64,000 nt of DNA from DATKAS01 sp963733765 (GTDB taxonomy: Bacteria; Actinomycetota; Acidimicrobiia; Acidimicrobiales; DATKAS01). Location of the stretch: the NCBI GenBank assembly GCA_963733765.1, contig CAVTEI010000003.1:2976001-3040000 (forward strand), in the 5' to 3' direction. The notes below the pieces were generated by a model. It saw nothing but the letters and a program-made list of their open reading frames with translations, was not told the DNA's origin and searched no databases. Position 1 is the stretch's first letter; every line of letters starts with the position of its first letter. Below, in pieces: positions 55,870-64,000 of the stretch. Position numbers and translations under genes: made by a program.

Positions 55870-57113
55870 TCAATGGTCGGGCTCGTAGTCGAAGCTGAAC
55901 GTGCCGATGACGACGGTGTCGCCGGCCCGTGCCCCGCGCGCGCCAACGCCTTGCCGACACCGAGCCGCTTCAGGCGGTGATCGACATAGGCGAGCGCTTC
56001 GGCGTTCGTCAGGTCCGACAGCGCCACCGCGCGCTCGGCTGCCCGACCGATCACCCGGAACACGCCGGCTCCCTCTTGCTCGACCCGCACGCCCTCGAGC
56101 GGAGGACGGTGGATGACGAGCCCTTCCGCCACCGGCTCGGCCACCCGCGCCTCGTGCACGAGCGATGCCATCGCCCCCACGAGCTCGCGCAACCCTTCGC
56201 CGGTCACGCCGCTGACGCGCCGGCCCTCCCACTCCGCGTCGGGATCGGCGACGTCCGCACGCGAACCCACGATCACACGGGGCCGTTCGAGCAGATCGGG
56301 CTGGTAGCGGCCGAGCTCGTCGAGCAGCACCCGCTCCTGGTCTGCCGGCGCTCGGCCCTCCGACACGGCGAGGTCGATCAGCACGACGAGCACCCGCGCC
56401 CGCTCGACGTGGCGGAGGAAACGGTGGCCGAGCCCTCGACCTTCGCTCGCGCCCTCGATGAGCCCGGGGATGTCGGCGACGACGAACTCGAAGTTGTCGT
56501 CGACCCGTACCACACCGAGGTTCGGCTCGAGCGTGGTGAACGGGTAGTCCGCGATCTTGGGCTTCGCGGCCGAGATGCGGCTGATGAGCGTGCTCTTGCC
56601 TGAGTTCGGGAAGCCCACGAGCGCGACGTCGGCCATCAGCTTCAGCTCGAGCAGCAGCCAGCGCTGCTCGCCGTGCTCGCCTTGCTCGGCGAACGACGGC
56701 GCCCGGCGCGAGTTCGACAAGAAGCGGGCGTTCCCGCGTCCTCCTCGGCCGCCGGCGGCGGCGCGCCAGCGGTCACCGTGGTTCACGAGGTCGGCGAGCA
56801 CCGTGCCGCTGTCCATCTCCTTGACGACGGTGCCCTGCGGAACCGCAACGGTGACGTCGCGGCCGGCGGCACCGTGGCGACCCTTGCCCATGCCGTGAGT
56901 GCCATCGGTCGCCCGACGGTGCGGATGATCGCGGTACGACAGGAGCGAGGCGACGTTGTGGTCGGCGACGAGCCACACGTCGCCGCCAGGCCCACCGTCG
57001 CCGCCGTCGGGTCCACCTTTCGGCACGTGCGCCTCACGGCGAAAGGACACGCTGCCGGCGCCGCCATCGCCGCCGCGCACGTTCAGCGCGCACTCGTCGA
57101 CGAACCCGGCCAT
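55870..57113 (-). CDS. obg: GTPase Obg, frameshift near the C-terminus
   Basis: Ribosome-assembly GTPase. The Obg fold has its glycine-rich start (FVDECALNVRGGDGGAGSVS, GPDGGDGGPGGDVWLVADHN). The G domain has G1 GFPNSGKSTL, G3 DIPGLIEGASEGRGLGHRFL and GSRAD as G4, and an OCT domain follows. Inserting one G in the run 55932-55935 restores the normal end (ARAGDTVVIGTFSFDYEPDH) and a 414-residue protein. Since Obg is generally essential, this indel is most likely a sequencing error, a useful gauge for other breaks in the window. Confidence 0.93.
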
Positions 57114-57162
57114 CGGGTCAGCGTAGGGGTTGGGTCAGGGCGCGGACCGGCCCCGCTTTGCG

Positions 57163-58992
57163 CTATTCGACGAGTCGGACGGGGTCACCTGCGAGGGTGG
57201 CCGACCATGTGGTGGTGTCGTTCGGTGCCGCGCCCGAGGTGTAGGTCATGCCGATCTTGATCCAGCAACCCGTGCTCGACGCGAAGTCACAGTTGTAGTT
57301 CGCGGGGATCGGGATCGTCATCGTGGTCAAGCGGCCGTTGTAGATCGCGGTCGTCATCGTCGGGATGGTGCAGCCTGAGGCGGTGACCTCGGTCAGCGCG
57401 TTGTCCCGGTGGTAGGTGCACACGGGGAAGCCGCCCGAGTAGTTGGAGTCGGACGGGGCGAGGACCGCGACGTTGACCGATCCGCTGCCGACGTCGCCGA
57501 TGTCGTAGAAGTTGAGGCTCAGGGTGCGCCCGGACCCAGCTGTGGGCGTGATGCGGGCGAGATAGAACTGCGGCGTCGTGTCGGCGCCCGCGTTGGCGTA
57601 GATCGGAAGGTTCTTCGTCGCGGACAGCGAGACGCCGCTGCCGTCCGGGGCGTTGCCATTCGGGCCCGAGCTCGTGCCGAACCCGGTCCGCATGGCGTAG
57701 CGGTTGTAGCCGGCGCCGCTGTTGGTCAGCGAGGCTGTCCCGCCACCCGCGGGCCAGGTCTGGAACGTGCCGCCGGGCGCCGTGAGACCGGAGGGATCCG
57801 CGTTCGTCTTCACCTGGATCACGTAGTCGCCGAGCACCACGTTCGCGGCAGGGATCGTGCAGACGGTCGCCCACCGGTGGAAGTAGTTCTTCACGTACGT
57901 CGCGTCGTTGCTGACGTTGGTGGGATCGAGCAGCGTCTGCATCGGCTGGTTGATGCCCCGGAAGTACGCCGGACCGCACTCGGCGACCACATTGTCGGTG
58001 TCGTCCCACGGCGTGAGGTCGGGCTTGCGGACGATGTAGGTCGTGTTCTGGATGTTGCCGGCCCCACCACCGGCGTTCTGATCGCCGGTGCACCAGCGGG
58101 TGCCGCCATTGTTGATGCTCTGGCCGCCGTTGCTGGTGCCGTACCGGGTGATGTTGCCGGCACCGGACGGGACGACGTTCGTGATGTTCCACGGCGCGCC
58201 CGTGAGGGCCGGGATGTTGTTCTGCTGCAGGTTGGTCGGCATATTCACGTTGTTGCAGAAGTCCTCTGTGTACATCCACGCCGGGTCGTACACCTGCAAC
58301 ACGAGCGGCTGGCCCGCCGAGATCGAGTTCACGCGGATGCGGAAGAGGTAGCCGGTCGAGCTGTACTCGAGGTTCGTCGTTCCGCTGCAGCCCGCCACCG
58401 TGCCGTCATTGCAGAGCTCGGTGGCGAAGCGATCGCCTTCACGCTTGGTGCCCTTCGGCCCCGATGTGTTCAGCCAGAAGTTGGCGCACGAGCCGGACGT
58501 CGAGGGATCGCAGTCGTCGGGGTCCTGACCGAGCTTGCTCGTCGGACTCCCCATCGGGACCGGGCCCTGGAAGTCCGCCACAGCGTCGCGAGTGATCACC
58601 TGGGTGTTGTACCCGACGAGCCCCGCGAAGAAGTTCGTGATGGTGGTGCGCACCGTCACCCGGATGCGGCTGGGCTGGGGCTCTTGCGTCGCTGTCACCG
58701 TCGCGTTGACGCCGTTCTTGTAGCCGTTCTGCGCGGACACCTTCAGTGCGATCGCCTGGGCGCTGGGAAGGTCGTTCGGCATGTAGATCGACCCGGCGAG
58801 CGCGGCCGCGTCGGCGGCGCGCTGCTCCTTCTGACCCACGAACCACCAGTGCGCGACGTCGATGCCGAACCCGCAGAACGCGAGCAGCACCAGCAGCATG
58901 AGAGCCATCCAGACGATGACGAAGCCGCCGTCGTCGCCGCTCATCGCCTCGTTCACGTTTGCCTTCCGCCGTTGGTCGCGCATGACGCTCAT
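57163..58992 (-). CDS. TadG-like pilus assembly protein
   Basis: A 609-residue protein with the TadG N-terminus: GDDGGFVIVWMALMLLVLLA and FCGFGIDVAHWWFVGQKEQR, one membrane helix followed by the A-ADAAALAG motif of TadE/TadG/Flp-associated proteins. The long extracellular part is rich in Asn/Thr/Gly with many cysteines (CDPSTSGSCANFW, YVIQVKTNADPSGLTAPGG) and has no MIDAS motif that I can see. It overlaps the upstream tadE-like gene by four bases. A minor pseudopilin-like or surface role is inferred. Confidence 0.82.
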   Translation of the reverse strand: MSVMRDQRRKANVNEAMSGDDGGFVIVWMALMLLVLLAFCGFGIDVAHWWFVGQKEQRAADAAALAGSIYMPNDLPSAQAIALKVSAQNGYKNGVNATVTATQEPQPSRIRVTVRTTITNFFAGLVGYNTQVITRDAVADFQGPVPMGSPTSKLGQDPDDCDPSTSGSCANFWLNTSGPKGTKREGDRFATELCNDGTVAGCSGTTNLEYSSTGYLFRIRVNSISAGQPLVLQVYDPAWMYTEDFCNNVNMPTNLQQNNIPALTGAPWNITNVVPSGAGNITRYGTSNGGQSINNGGTRWCTGDQNAGGGAGNIQNTTYIVRKPDLTPWDDTDNVVAECGPAYFRGINQPMQTLLDPTNVSNDATYVKNYFHRWATVCTIPAANVVLGDYVIQVKTNADPSGLTAPGGTFQTWPAGGGTASLTNSGAGYNRYAMRTGFGTSSGPNGNAPDGSGVSLSATKNLPIYANAGADTTPQFYLARITPTAGSGRTLSLNFYDIGDVGSGSVNVAVLAPSDSNYSGGFPVCTYHRDNALTEVTASGCTIPTMTTAIYNGRLTTMTIPIPANYNCDFASSTGCWIKIGMTYTSGAAPNDTTTWSATLAGDPVRLVE

Positions 58993-59603
58993 GAAGCGAC
59001 CGCAGCGCAGGTGTCCGCGGTCTGCGGCTCGAGCCGCATGACGGTGTGCTCAGCGATCTGCTTGCTGGCACCGAAGAAGTTGGTGACGAAGTTGTGTTGC
59101 ACCTTCAGATACACGCCGACCGAGTCGAACGTGCTCGGTTGGCCGCAGACCTGCATCGACGCCGCTGGCCACGTGCCGGTTGCGTTCGCGAAGCTGCTGC
59201 CGTTCCACGTGTACTTGATGCAGTTGGTGCCGCACACGAAGCTCGTCTGCCCCTCGGGGAAGCCGGAGTCATCGACTGCGGAGGCCGGCACACGGTAGAT
59301 CCAGAGCTCTTGGGGCGTGGCGAACGGCAGCGCACCCTTGAGGTTCTGCTCGACGGCCAGACGCGCCTGGTCGGCGTAGGTGGTGTTCAGGGTCAGCGCG
59401 GACGCGGTACGGGCACCCGAGCGCGACGCGGAGTTCGTCGAGGTCGCGCTGAGGAACGCGAGGCCCCACTCGATGATGCCGAAGACGAGAAGCATGAGGA
59501 GGGGCATGACGATGGCCGCCTCGACCATCGCGGCACCGTCGTCACCACGGGCACGTCGGGGTGCTGGGCCCCGTTCCGCCCTACGAGTCAGCGAACCGAA
59601 CAT
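58989..59603 (-). CDS. TadE family pilus protein
   Basis: A 204-residue protein with the TadE domain: basic N-terminus, GDDGAAMVEAAIVMPLLMLL with the pilin-like E five residues into the hydrophobic helix, then WGLAFLSATSTNSASRSGAR. ATG 59603 has an AGGTGG ribosome-binding site; GTG 59612 adds three residues. It is co-transcribed with the TadG-like gene. No Tad ATPase or Flp pilin is in the window. Confidence 0.88.
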   Translation of the reverse strand: MFGSLTRRAERGPAPRRARGDDGAAMVEAAIVMPLLMLLVFGIIEWGLAFLSATSTNSASRSGARTASALTLNTTYADQARLAVEQNLKGALPFATPQELWIYRVPASAVDDSGFPEGQTSFVCGTNCIKYTWNGSSFANATGTWPAASMQVCGQPSTFDSVGVYLKVQHNFVTNFFGASKQIAEHTVMRLEPQTADTCAAVAS

Positions 59604-59891
59604 CTGCACCACCTACGTATCGGCCCCAGCGTCCTCGCTGATGAGAGGTTGCTGGTGCGTGTTCGCCGTGACGACGCCCGTCGGGGACGCCCGCCGTTCA
59701 AGGGAAAATTGCCTGCTCCAAAGCATGAAGTTCACTCACCGCGGTTGCAATGGGTCATACGACCCACCGAGCGTCAACGTTCCATGGCGGGGTGAGGAAT
59801 CACACGACGATCGCCGATCATCATGCCGATCAGCGATCACCATGTCATGTCACACCCCCTCTGTACTCTTGGTGCGAAGGCAGGAGGATGA

Positions 59892-60977
59892 GTGGCCACG
59901 CGTACCGACGACAATGTGGTTCCGACTGATGGGATCAGGGTGGCACATGTGGCCTCGTGGGTCGGGGACCGCGGAGGGTCGTTGCACATCCGCGAAGCGC
60001 GCGAGGAAGCCGAAGAGGTCGGCCTCGCCGCCGGGGCGACGAGAGCTCGCGGAGCCGGCCACAGGGCGATCGAGGAAGATCCCGACCCCCTTCGCACCTG
60101 CTTCGAGCGCGACCTCGACCGCATCCACCATTCCAAGCCGTTCCGCCGCCTGGCAGGCAAGTGCCAGGTGTTCATCGCTCCCGACGACGACCACCTGCGT
60201 ACCCGACTCACGCACGCCATCGAGGTCGCGCAGGTTGCGGTGAGCATCGCGCGGCCCGTGGGCCTCAATGTGGCGCTCACCGCCGCTGCCGCCACCGGCC
60301 ACGACTGCGGCCACGGTCCCGCCGGCCACGCGTCGGAGGAGGCGCTGTCGCCGTTCCTGCCGGGCGGCTACCACCATGCGGTGTACGGGGCCGACGTCGT
60401 CCTGGCCCCCTTGAACCTTTGCGCCGAGACGCTCGACGCCGTGCGCAACCACTCTTGGAACCGTCCCGCGCCCGCCACGCCCGAGGGCGAGGTCGTCGCG
60501 TGGGCCGACCGCATCGCCTACTGCTGTCACGACTTCGAGGACGCGGTCGCGGCGGGCATCGTGGTGGAGGGTGACCTACCCGACGCCGTGCGCGACGTGG
60601 TGGGAGCCGATCGGCGCACCCAGCTGCACCGATTCATCACCACGATGGTGGCCACGATCGCCGACACCGGCCGGGTCGGTCTGCGCAAAGCCGAGGCCGA
60701 TGCGCTCGACGCATTCCGAGCCTTCAACTATGAGCGCATCTACTTGCGGCTCGAGGCGCGCGACCAGGCGCAGAGAGTGATCGAGCTGTTGCGGTCACTG
60801 ACGTCGTGGTTCGTCGACCATCCCGAGGAAACGGGCGACGGTCCGTGCGCCCCCGGGTCTGACGAGGCGGTGGCCGAGGCCGTGCGGTACGTCAGCGGGA
60901 TGACCGATCGCTTCGCGTTCCGGCTCGCGGTCGAGCGCCTCGGTTGGGATCCGGCCGCACTGCCGCTGGGGGTCTGA
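59892..60977 (+). CDS. dgt: Deoxyguanosinetriphosphate triphosphohydrolase-like HD protein
   Basis: A 361-residue HD-domain enzyme that removes triphosphate from dNTPs. FERDLDRIHHSKPFRRLAGK (the family's R-x-x-H region), TRLTHAIEVAQVAVSIAR with the HD-domain histidine, and GHDCGHGPAGHASEE with the metal-binding HD pair. Further on are VVAWADRIAYCCHDFEDAV and FNYERIYLR. The start GTG 59892 lies four bases after AGGAGG. The 279 bp upstream are shared with the divergent tadE-like gene. It is convergent with rpmA, one base between stops. Confidence 0.9.
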   Translation: MATRTDDNVVPTDGIRVAHVASWVGDRGGSLHIREAREEAEEVGLAAGATRARGAGHRAIEEDPDPLRTCFERDLDRIHHSKPFRRLAGKCQVFIAPDDDHLRTRLTHAIEVAQVAVSIARPVGLNVALTAAAATGHDCGHGPAGHASEEALSPFLPGGYHHAVYGADVVLAPLNLCAETLDAVRNHSWNRPAPATPEGEVVAWADRIAYCCHDFEDAVAAGIVVEGDLPDAVRDVVGADRRTQLHRFITTMVATIADTGRVGLRKAEADALDAFRAFNYERIYLRLEARDQAQRVIELLRSLTSWFVDHPEETGDGPCAPGSDEAVAEAVRYVSGMTDRFAFRLAVERLGWDPAALPLGV

Positions 60978-60978
60978 C

Positions 60979-61230
60979 TCAGACGGGGTTGATGTCGACG
61001 AGCTTGCGACCCTTGCGCTGCCCGAACTTCACCGTGCCGTCGACGAGGGCGAACAGCGTGTCGTCGCCACCAATGCCGACGTTCGTGCCGGGATGGAACT
61101 TCGTGCCGCGCTGACGCACCAGGATCGTGCCCGCGGTGACGGCGGTGCCGTCGAAGGTCTTCACGCCGAGGCGCTTGGCCTGAGAGTCACGGCCGTTGCG
61201 AGTGGAACCGCCACCCTTGGTCTTGGACAT
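60979..61230 (-). CDS. rpmA: 50S ribosomal protein L27
   Basis: An 83-residue L27: KTKGGGSTRNGRDSQAKRLG, the GTILVRQRGTKFHPGTNVGI loop and the final VKFGQRKGRKLVDI. ATG 61230 with GGGGAG upstream, 11 bp after rplU. Normal partner of rplU. Confidence 0.97.
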   Translation of the reverse strand: MSKTKGGGSTRNGRDSQAKRLGVKTFDGTAVTAGTILVRQRGTKFHPGTNVGIGGDDTLFALVDGTVKFGQRKGRKLVDINPV

Positions 61231-61241
61231 CGTTCGCTCCC

Positions 61242-61568
61242 CTAGTCCTTCTTCTTGGCCGGAGCGTTGATCGAAAGGATCTCGATCGTCGAGTAGTGCT
61301 GCCGGTGGCCCCAGCGCTTGCGGCTGCGGCTCTTGTTCTTGTACTTGAAGCCGATGATCTTGGGGCCCTTGGCCGATCCGACCACCCGGGCCTCGACCTT
61401 CACGGCCGACAGCTCGTCGGACGAGGCCAGCACCCGGTCGCCGTCGACGAGCAGAATCGGGGTGAACGACACCGATTCGCCCTCGTCGATGCCAAGGAGC
61501 TCGACGTCGAGTCGCTGGCCCTCGGCGACCTTCTCTTGCTTGCCGCCGGTGGCGATCACTGCATACAT
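61242..61568 (-). CDS. rplU: 50S ribosomal protein L21
   Basis: A 108-residue L21 starting YAVIATGGKQEKVAEGQRLD with the conserved VVGSAKGPKIIGFKYKNKSR and the RKRWGHRQHYSTIEI end. It lies between the RNase E/G gene and rpmA as in most actinobacteria. Confidence 0.97.
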   Translation of the reverse strand: MYAVIATGGKQEKVAEGQRLDVELLGIDEGESVSFTPILLVDGDRVLASSDELSAVKVEARVVGSAKGPKIIGFKYKNKSRSRKRWGHRQHYSTIEILSINAPAKKKD

Positions 61569-61639
61569 AGGGCCGCCACGCTACCGGGTTTCGAAGCCCC
61601 CGAGCGAGTCGCGACAACCCTCCGGGGCCCCCTCCCTCA

Positions 61640-61691
61640 GCGCAACTGTTGCGTGGATCGCCCCATAAGGGCCGCTGGCGCAACAGTTGCG
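61640..61691. promoter_or_regulatory. Inverted repeat upstream of rplU / downstream of RNase E/G gene
   Basis: CGCAACTGTTGCG at 61641-61653 and CGCAACAGTTGCG at 61679-61691 are exact reverse complements (13 bp) 25 bp apart, and each is itself almost palindromic. It could be a hairpin terminator for the RNase gene, a double operator, or an RNase-dependent leader of the rplU-rpmA transcript. Confidence 0.5.
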
Positions 61692-61710
61692 GGTCTGGTC
61701 CTCGGCGGGG

Positions 61711-63579
61711 CTAGTCGATGAGCTCGTGGTCGACGATGACGCCGCGGCCTTCGCAGTGGGGGCAGGTCTCCGCGAACGACTCGAGAAGACCCTCGCCAAT
61801 GCGCTTGCGGGTCATCTCGACGAGACCCAGATCGGAGATGTCGAACACCTGGGTCCGCGTCTTGTCGCGAGCCAGCGCGTCGCGGAACCCCGCGATGACC
61901 GCGTGACGGTTCTCGCGGATCTCCATGTCGATGAAGTCGATGACGATGATGCCGCCGATGTCGCGCAGGCGCAGCTGGCGGGCGATCTCGTCGGCCGCCT
62001 CGAGGTTGTTGCGGAACACCGTCTCCTCGAGACTCGACGTGCCCACGTTCTTGCCGGTGTTCACGTCGATGACCGTGAGCGCCTCGGTGTGCTCGATGAT
62101 GAGCGAGCCGCCCGACGGGAGCCACACCTTGCGGTCGAGCGCTTTGTGGAGCTGCTCGTGCACGTGGTGCCGCTCGAACAACGGCAACCCCTCGGCCTCG
62201 GCGTCGTAGTACTCGACACGGTCCGCGAGCGCCGGGCTGATGCTGGCGACGTAGTCCTTCACTGCTTCGAACAGCACCGGCTCGTCGATGACCACACCGC
62301 GGTACTCCCGGTTGAACTCCTCGCGGATGACCCGAACCGCCATGCTCGGCTCGGTGTAGAGCAGCGCCGGCGCGGCCGACCGCTTGGCGAGTGACTCGAT
62401 CTGCTCCCACTGGTTCACGAGCCTGATGACGTCGCGCTCGATTTCGTCGGTCGTGATGCCCTCGGCCGCTGTCCGAACGATGACGCCGTGCTGCGCGGGC
62501 TTGACCCGATCGAGGATGCCGCGCAGACGCTTGCGCTCGTCGTCGTGCAGGCGCTTCGAGATGCCGTACGTGCTCGAATTCGGGATGAGCACCACGGACC
62601 GACCCGGCAACGACACCTCTTGGGTGAGCCGGGCGCCCTTGGCCCCGATGGGGTTCTTCGTGACCTGACAGAGGATCGTCTGACGAGGTTTCAGGATCTG
62701 CTCGATGCGCGCGTTCGCGCCGCGCTCGACGATGTCTTCCTGGTCGTATTGCAGGTCGCCGCGGTACAGCACAGCGTTCTTCGGCGTACCGATGTCGACG
62801 AAGGCCGCCTCCATGCCGGGCAGGACGTTCTGCACCCGTCCCAAGTAGATGTTCCCGTGGACCTGGGTGGGGTCGTCAGCCGGCTTCGACACGTAGTGCT
62901 CGATGAGCGAGCGCCCTTCGAGCACCGCGATCTGCGTCGCTCCCGGACGCACGTGCACGCACATGAGGTACCGCCCGATCGGGCGGCCCTTGCGCTCACG
63001 ACCGCGCTGGCGAGCGAGCGTCTCCTCGTCGAGGTCGACGGGCGCAGCACCGCCGACGTCGGCGGTGACTGGCTGGCCCGGCCCCTTGCCCGCCCCCGCG
63101 CCGCGGCCGCGGCCCCCGCGCCGACGGCGGCGCCGGGCGGGACTCTCGACGGGCGCAGGTCCGGCCGCGGGCGGGCGAGCGGGCGCCGGCATGCTGTCGC
63201 CGATCTGGGGCTTGCGAGGCACGAGCACGCGCTCGGCAACCTCAGGGTCGTGCGGCCGCCCTTCCGAGATGCGGTCGGGAAGCTCGGGTTGACGATCGTC
63301 GTCGATGACGATTGCAGTCTCGGCTACGTCGACGTCATCGTCGAGGTCGTCGTCGTCGTCGTAGCCATCATCGTCGTCAGCACCAGCGGCGTTGCCGTCA
63401 GCGCTCCCCGCGGGCCGACGGTTGCGACCACCGCGGCTGCCGCGACGACGCTTCTTGCGGACCGCAGAAGAAGCCGGCGAGCCCACGCTGTCGGCGTCGC
63501 CATCGGTGCTCGCGGCGACCTCAGTAGGCGGTTCCGGCGACGAGGGCACAACAGCGTCGCTCGGGATCGGTTCGGACAT
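61711..63579 (-). CDS. rng: Ribonuclease E/G family protein
   Basis: A 622-residue endoribonuclease. The long disordered N-terminus has basic (AVRKKRRRGSRGGRNRRP) and very acidic (GYDDDDDLDDDVDV) segments and an Arg/Gly-rich stretch. The S1/catalytic core follows: VHGNIYLGRVQNVLPGMEAA, IEHTEALTVIDVNTGKNVG and GIIVIDFIDMEIRENRHAVI carry the two catalytic aspartates. The zinc-link motif CPHCEGRG is at the end. It takes part in rRNA processing and mRNA decay. The N-terminal rather than C-terminal extension is typical of actinobacterial RNase E. Upstream of rplU. Confidence 0.93.
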   Translation of the reverse strand: MSEPIPSDAVVPSSPEPPTEVAASTDGDADSVGSPASSAVRKKRRRGSRGGRNRRPAGSADGNAAGADDDDGYDDDDDLDDDVDVAETAIVIDDDRQPELPDRISEGRPHDPEVAERVLVPRKPQIGDSMPAPARPPAAGPAPVESPARRRRRRGGRGRGAGAGKGPGQPVTADVGGAAPVDLDEETLARQRGRERKGRPIGRYLMCVHVRPGATQIAVLEGRSLIEHYVSKPADDPTQVHGNIYLGRVQNVLPGMEAAFVDIGTPKNAVLYRGDLQYDQEDIVERGANARIEQILKPRQTILCQVTKNPIGAKGARLTQEVSLPGRSVVLIPNSSTYGISKRLHDDERKRLRGILDRVKPAQHGVIVRTAAEGITTDEIERDVIRLVNQWEQIESLAKRSAAPALLYTEPSMAVRVIREEFNREYRGVVIDEPVLFEAVKDYVASISPALADRVEYYDAEAEGLPLFERHHVHEQLHKALDRKVWLPSGGSLIIEHTEALTVIDVNTGKNVGTSSLEETVFRNNLEAADEIARQLRLRDIGGIIVIDFIDMEIRENRHAVIAGFRDALARDKTRTQVFDISDLGLVEMTRKRIGEGLLESFAETCPHCEGRGVIVDHELID

Positions 63580-63594
63580 CGAGGGGTTCCCTTC

Positions 63595-64000
63595 TCATGA
63601 GGCACGCACCTGCGCGTGCAACGCGTCCGTCGCGCCGGATGGGAGCGGCTCCCATCGCGCGCCGTCGCGCTCGATCCATTGGTGCGTGCGCAGGACGCGC
63701 ACGTCTTCGACCGCGGGCCAGACCGCGCCGATGAGCTCAGCGGGGCGCAGGGCACGAGGTTGGGTGGCCAGCTCGGCGGTGAGCACCACTTGGCTGGTCG
63801 CGTGGGTCGCGTCGCCGGCGGGAAGCACAGCGAGGCCCAAGAGCGAGGGTCGCAGGTCATCGGTTGACTGCTGACCCTTGCGGGTGCGTATGGCGATGAT
63901 CGTCGGAGCGGCGAGGGCCGCGAGCGCAGCCGCTTCGACCTCCGCACGCTCGTCGGTGACGAGCTCGATGCGCCACGACGTCGAGGTGACGTCTTGTTGG
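63595..64000 (-). CDS. DUF2344 / TIGR03936 family protein (5' partial)
   Basis: The last 134 codons of a minus-strand gene that begins beyond the window. WRIELVTDERAEVEAAALAA, PSLLGLAVLPAGDATHATSQ and TELATQPRALRPAELIGAV match the DUF2344 domain, which in many bacteria is found beside or fused to a radical-SAM protein just upstream of the RNase E/G gene. The order here (15 bp before the RNase start) fits. The N-terminal part, including any radical-SAM domain, is not visible. Confidence 0.78.
   Translation of the reverse strand, partial: QQDVTSTSWRIELVTDERAEVEAAALAALAAPTIIAIRTRKGQQSTDDLRPSLLGLAVLPAGDATHATSQVVLTAELATQPRALRPAELIGAVWPAVEDVRVLRTHQWIERDGARWEPLPSGATDALHAQVRAS

Noticed and set aside
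54768..57113. An apparent Obg-ProB fusion protein of 781 residues
   Set aside because: The join exists only because one G is missing at 55932-55935; restoring it gives the normal Obg end and a separate proB start at 55862.
63312..63420. GTCGTCGTC run as a microsatellite of interest
   Set aside because: It encodes the acidic linker of RNase E/G, which is commonly low-complexity in actinobacteria.

Overview
The window is high-GC DNA with dense GTG/ATG gene starts. Its gene content points to a Gram-positive-type actinobacterium: BTAD/SARP regulators, LPXTG-like sorting signals, deazaflavin-oxidoreductase and DUF2344 families, a Tad pilus and an actinobacterial-style RNase E/G. An Acidimicrobiia-like lineage is my guess, not something the sequence proves.

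Layout. (1) 1-6.05 kb is a light-response type cluster. A partial FAD oxidoreductase, DUF1365, cyclopropane-fatty-acid synthase and a photolyase overlap by about 4 bp or sit a few bases apart. They converge on a CarH/LitR-like B12-binding regulator, which is divergent from an LPXTG-type DUF4397 surface protein. (2) 6.37-43.4 kb is an accessory region cut into modules of 0.6-7.8 kb by at least eight same-orientation direct repeats. Each repeat contains the 3' part of tRNA-Val(UAC) joined to a conserved ~80 bp tail, and the only intact tRNA-Val lies at the right end (43.33-43.41 kb). This looks like serial integration at the tRNA, but no integrase is visible. The modules carry: a small monooxygenase-like protein; glycogen phosphorylase and PPK2; three kinds of very large signalling ATPases (BTAD-cyclase-STAND-TM-WD40, cyclase-NB-ARC-TPR, and BTAD-kinase-STAND-TM-solute-binding protein); a decayed, unrecognised envelope-type operon; a P450 module; a methyltransferase; and a lipoprotein beta-lactamase. 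(3) 43.4-64 kb is core-like: sulfatase, sigma factor, NUDIX, inositol phosphatase, tRNA-Met and tRNA-Asn, an SBP/VWA-MurJ-PspA operon, proB and obg, TadE/TadG, dGTPase, rpmA, rplU, RNase E/G and a DUF2344 protein cut by the window edge.

Sequence quality. Many genes are broken by single-base indels. Several lie in short homopolymers, and one falls in obg, which is normally essential, so part of the damage is probably sequencing or assembly error. The density is far higher in the accessory region (at least eight breaks in one 5 kb gene) than in the core (two in 20 kb), so real decay there is also plausible.

The most notable items are the tRNA-Val-derived repeat array and a predicted single-chain protein joining a SARP DNA-binding domain, a kinase-like domain and a STAND ATPase through one membrane helix to an extracellular sugar-binding-type domain.
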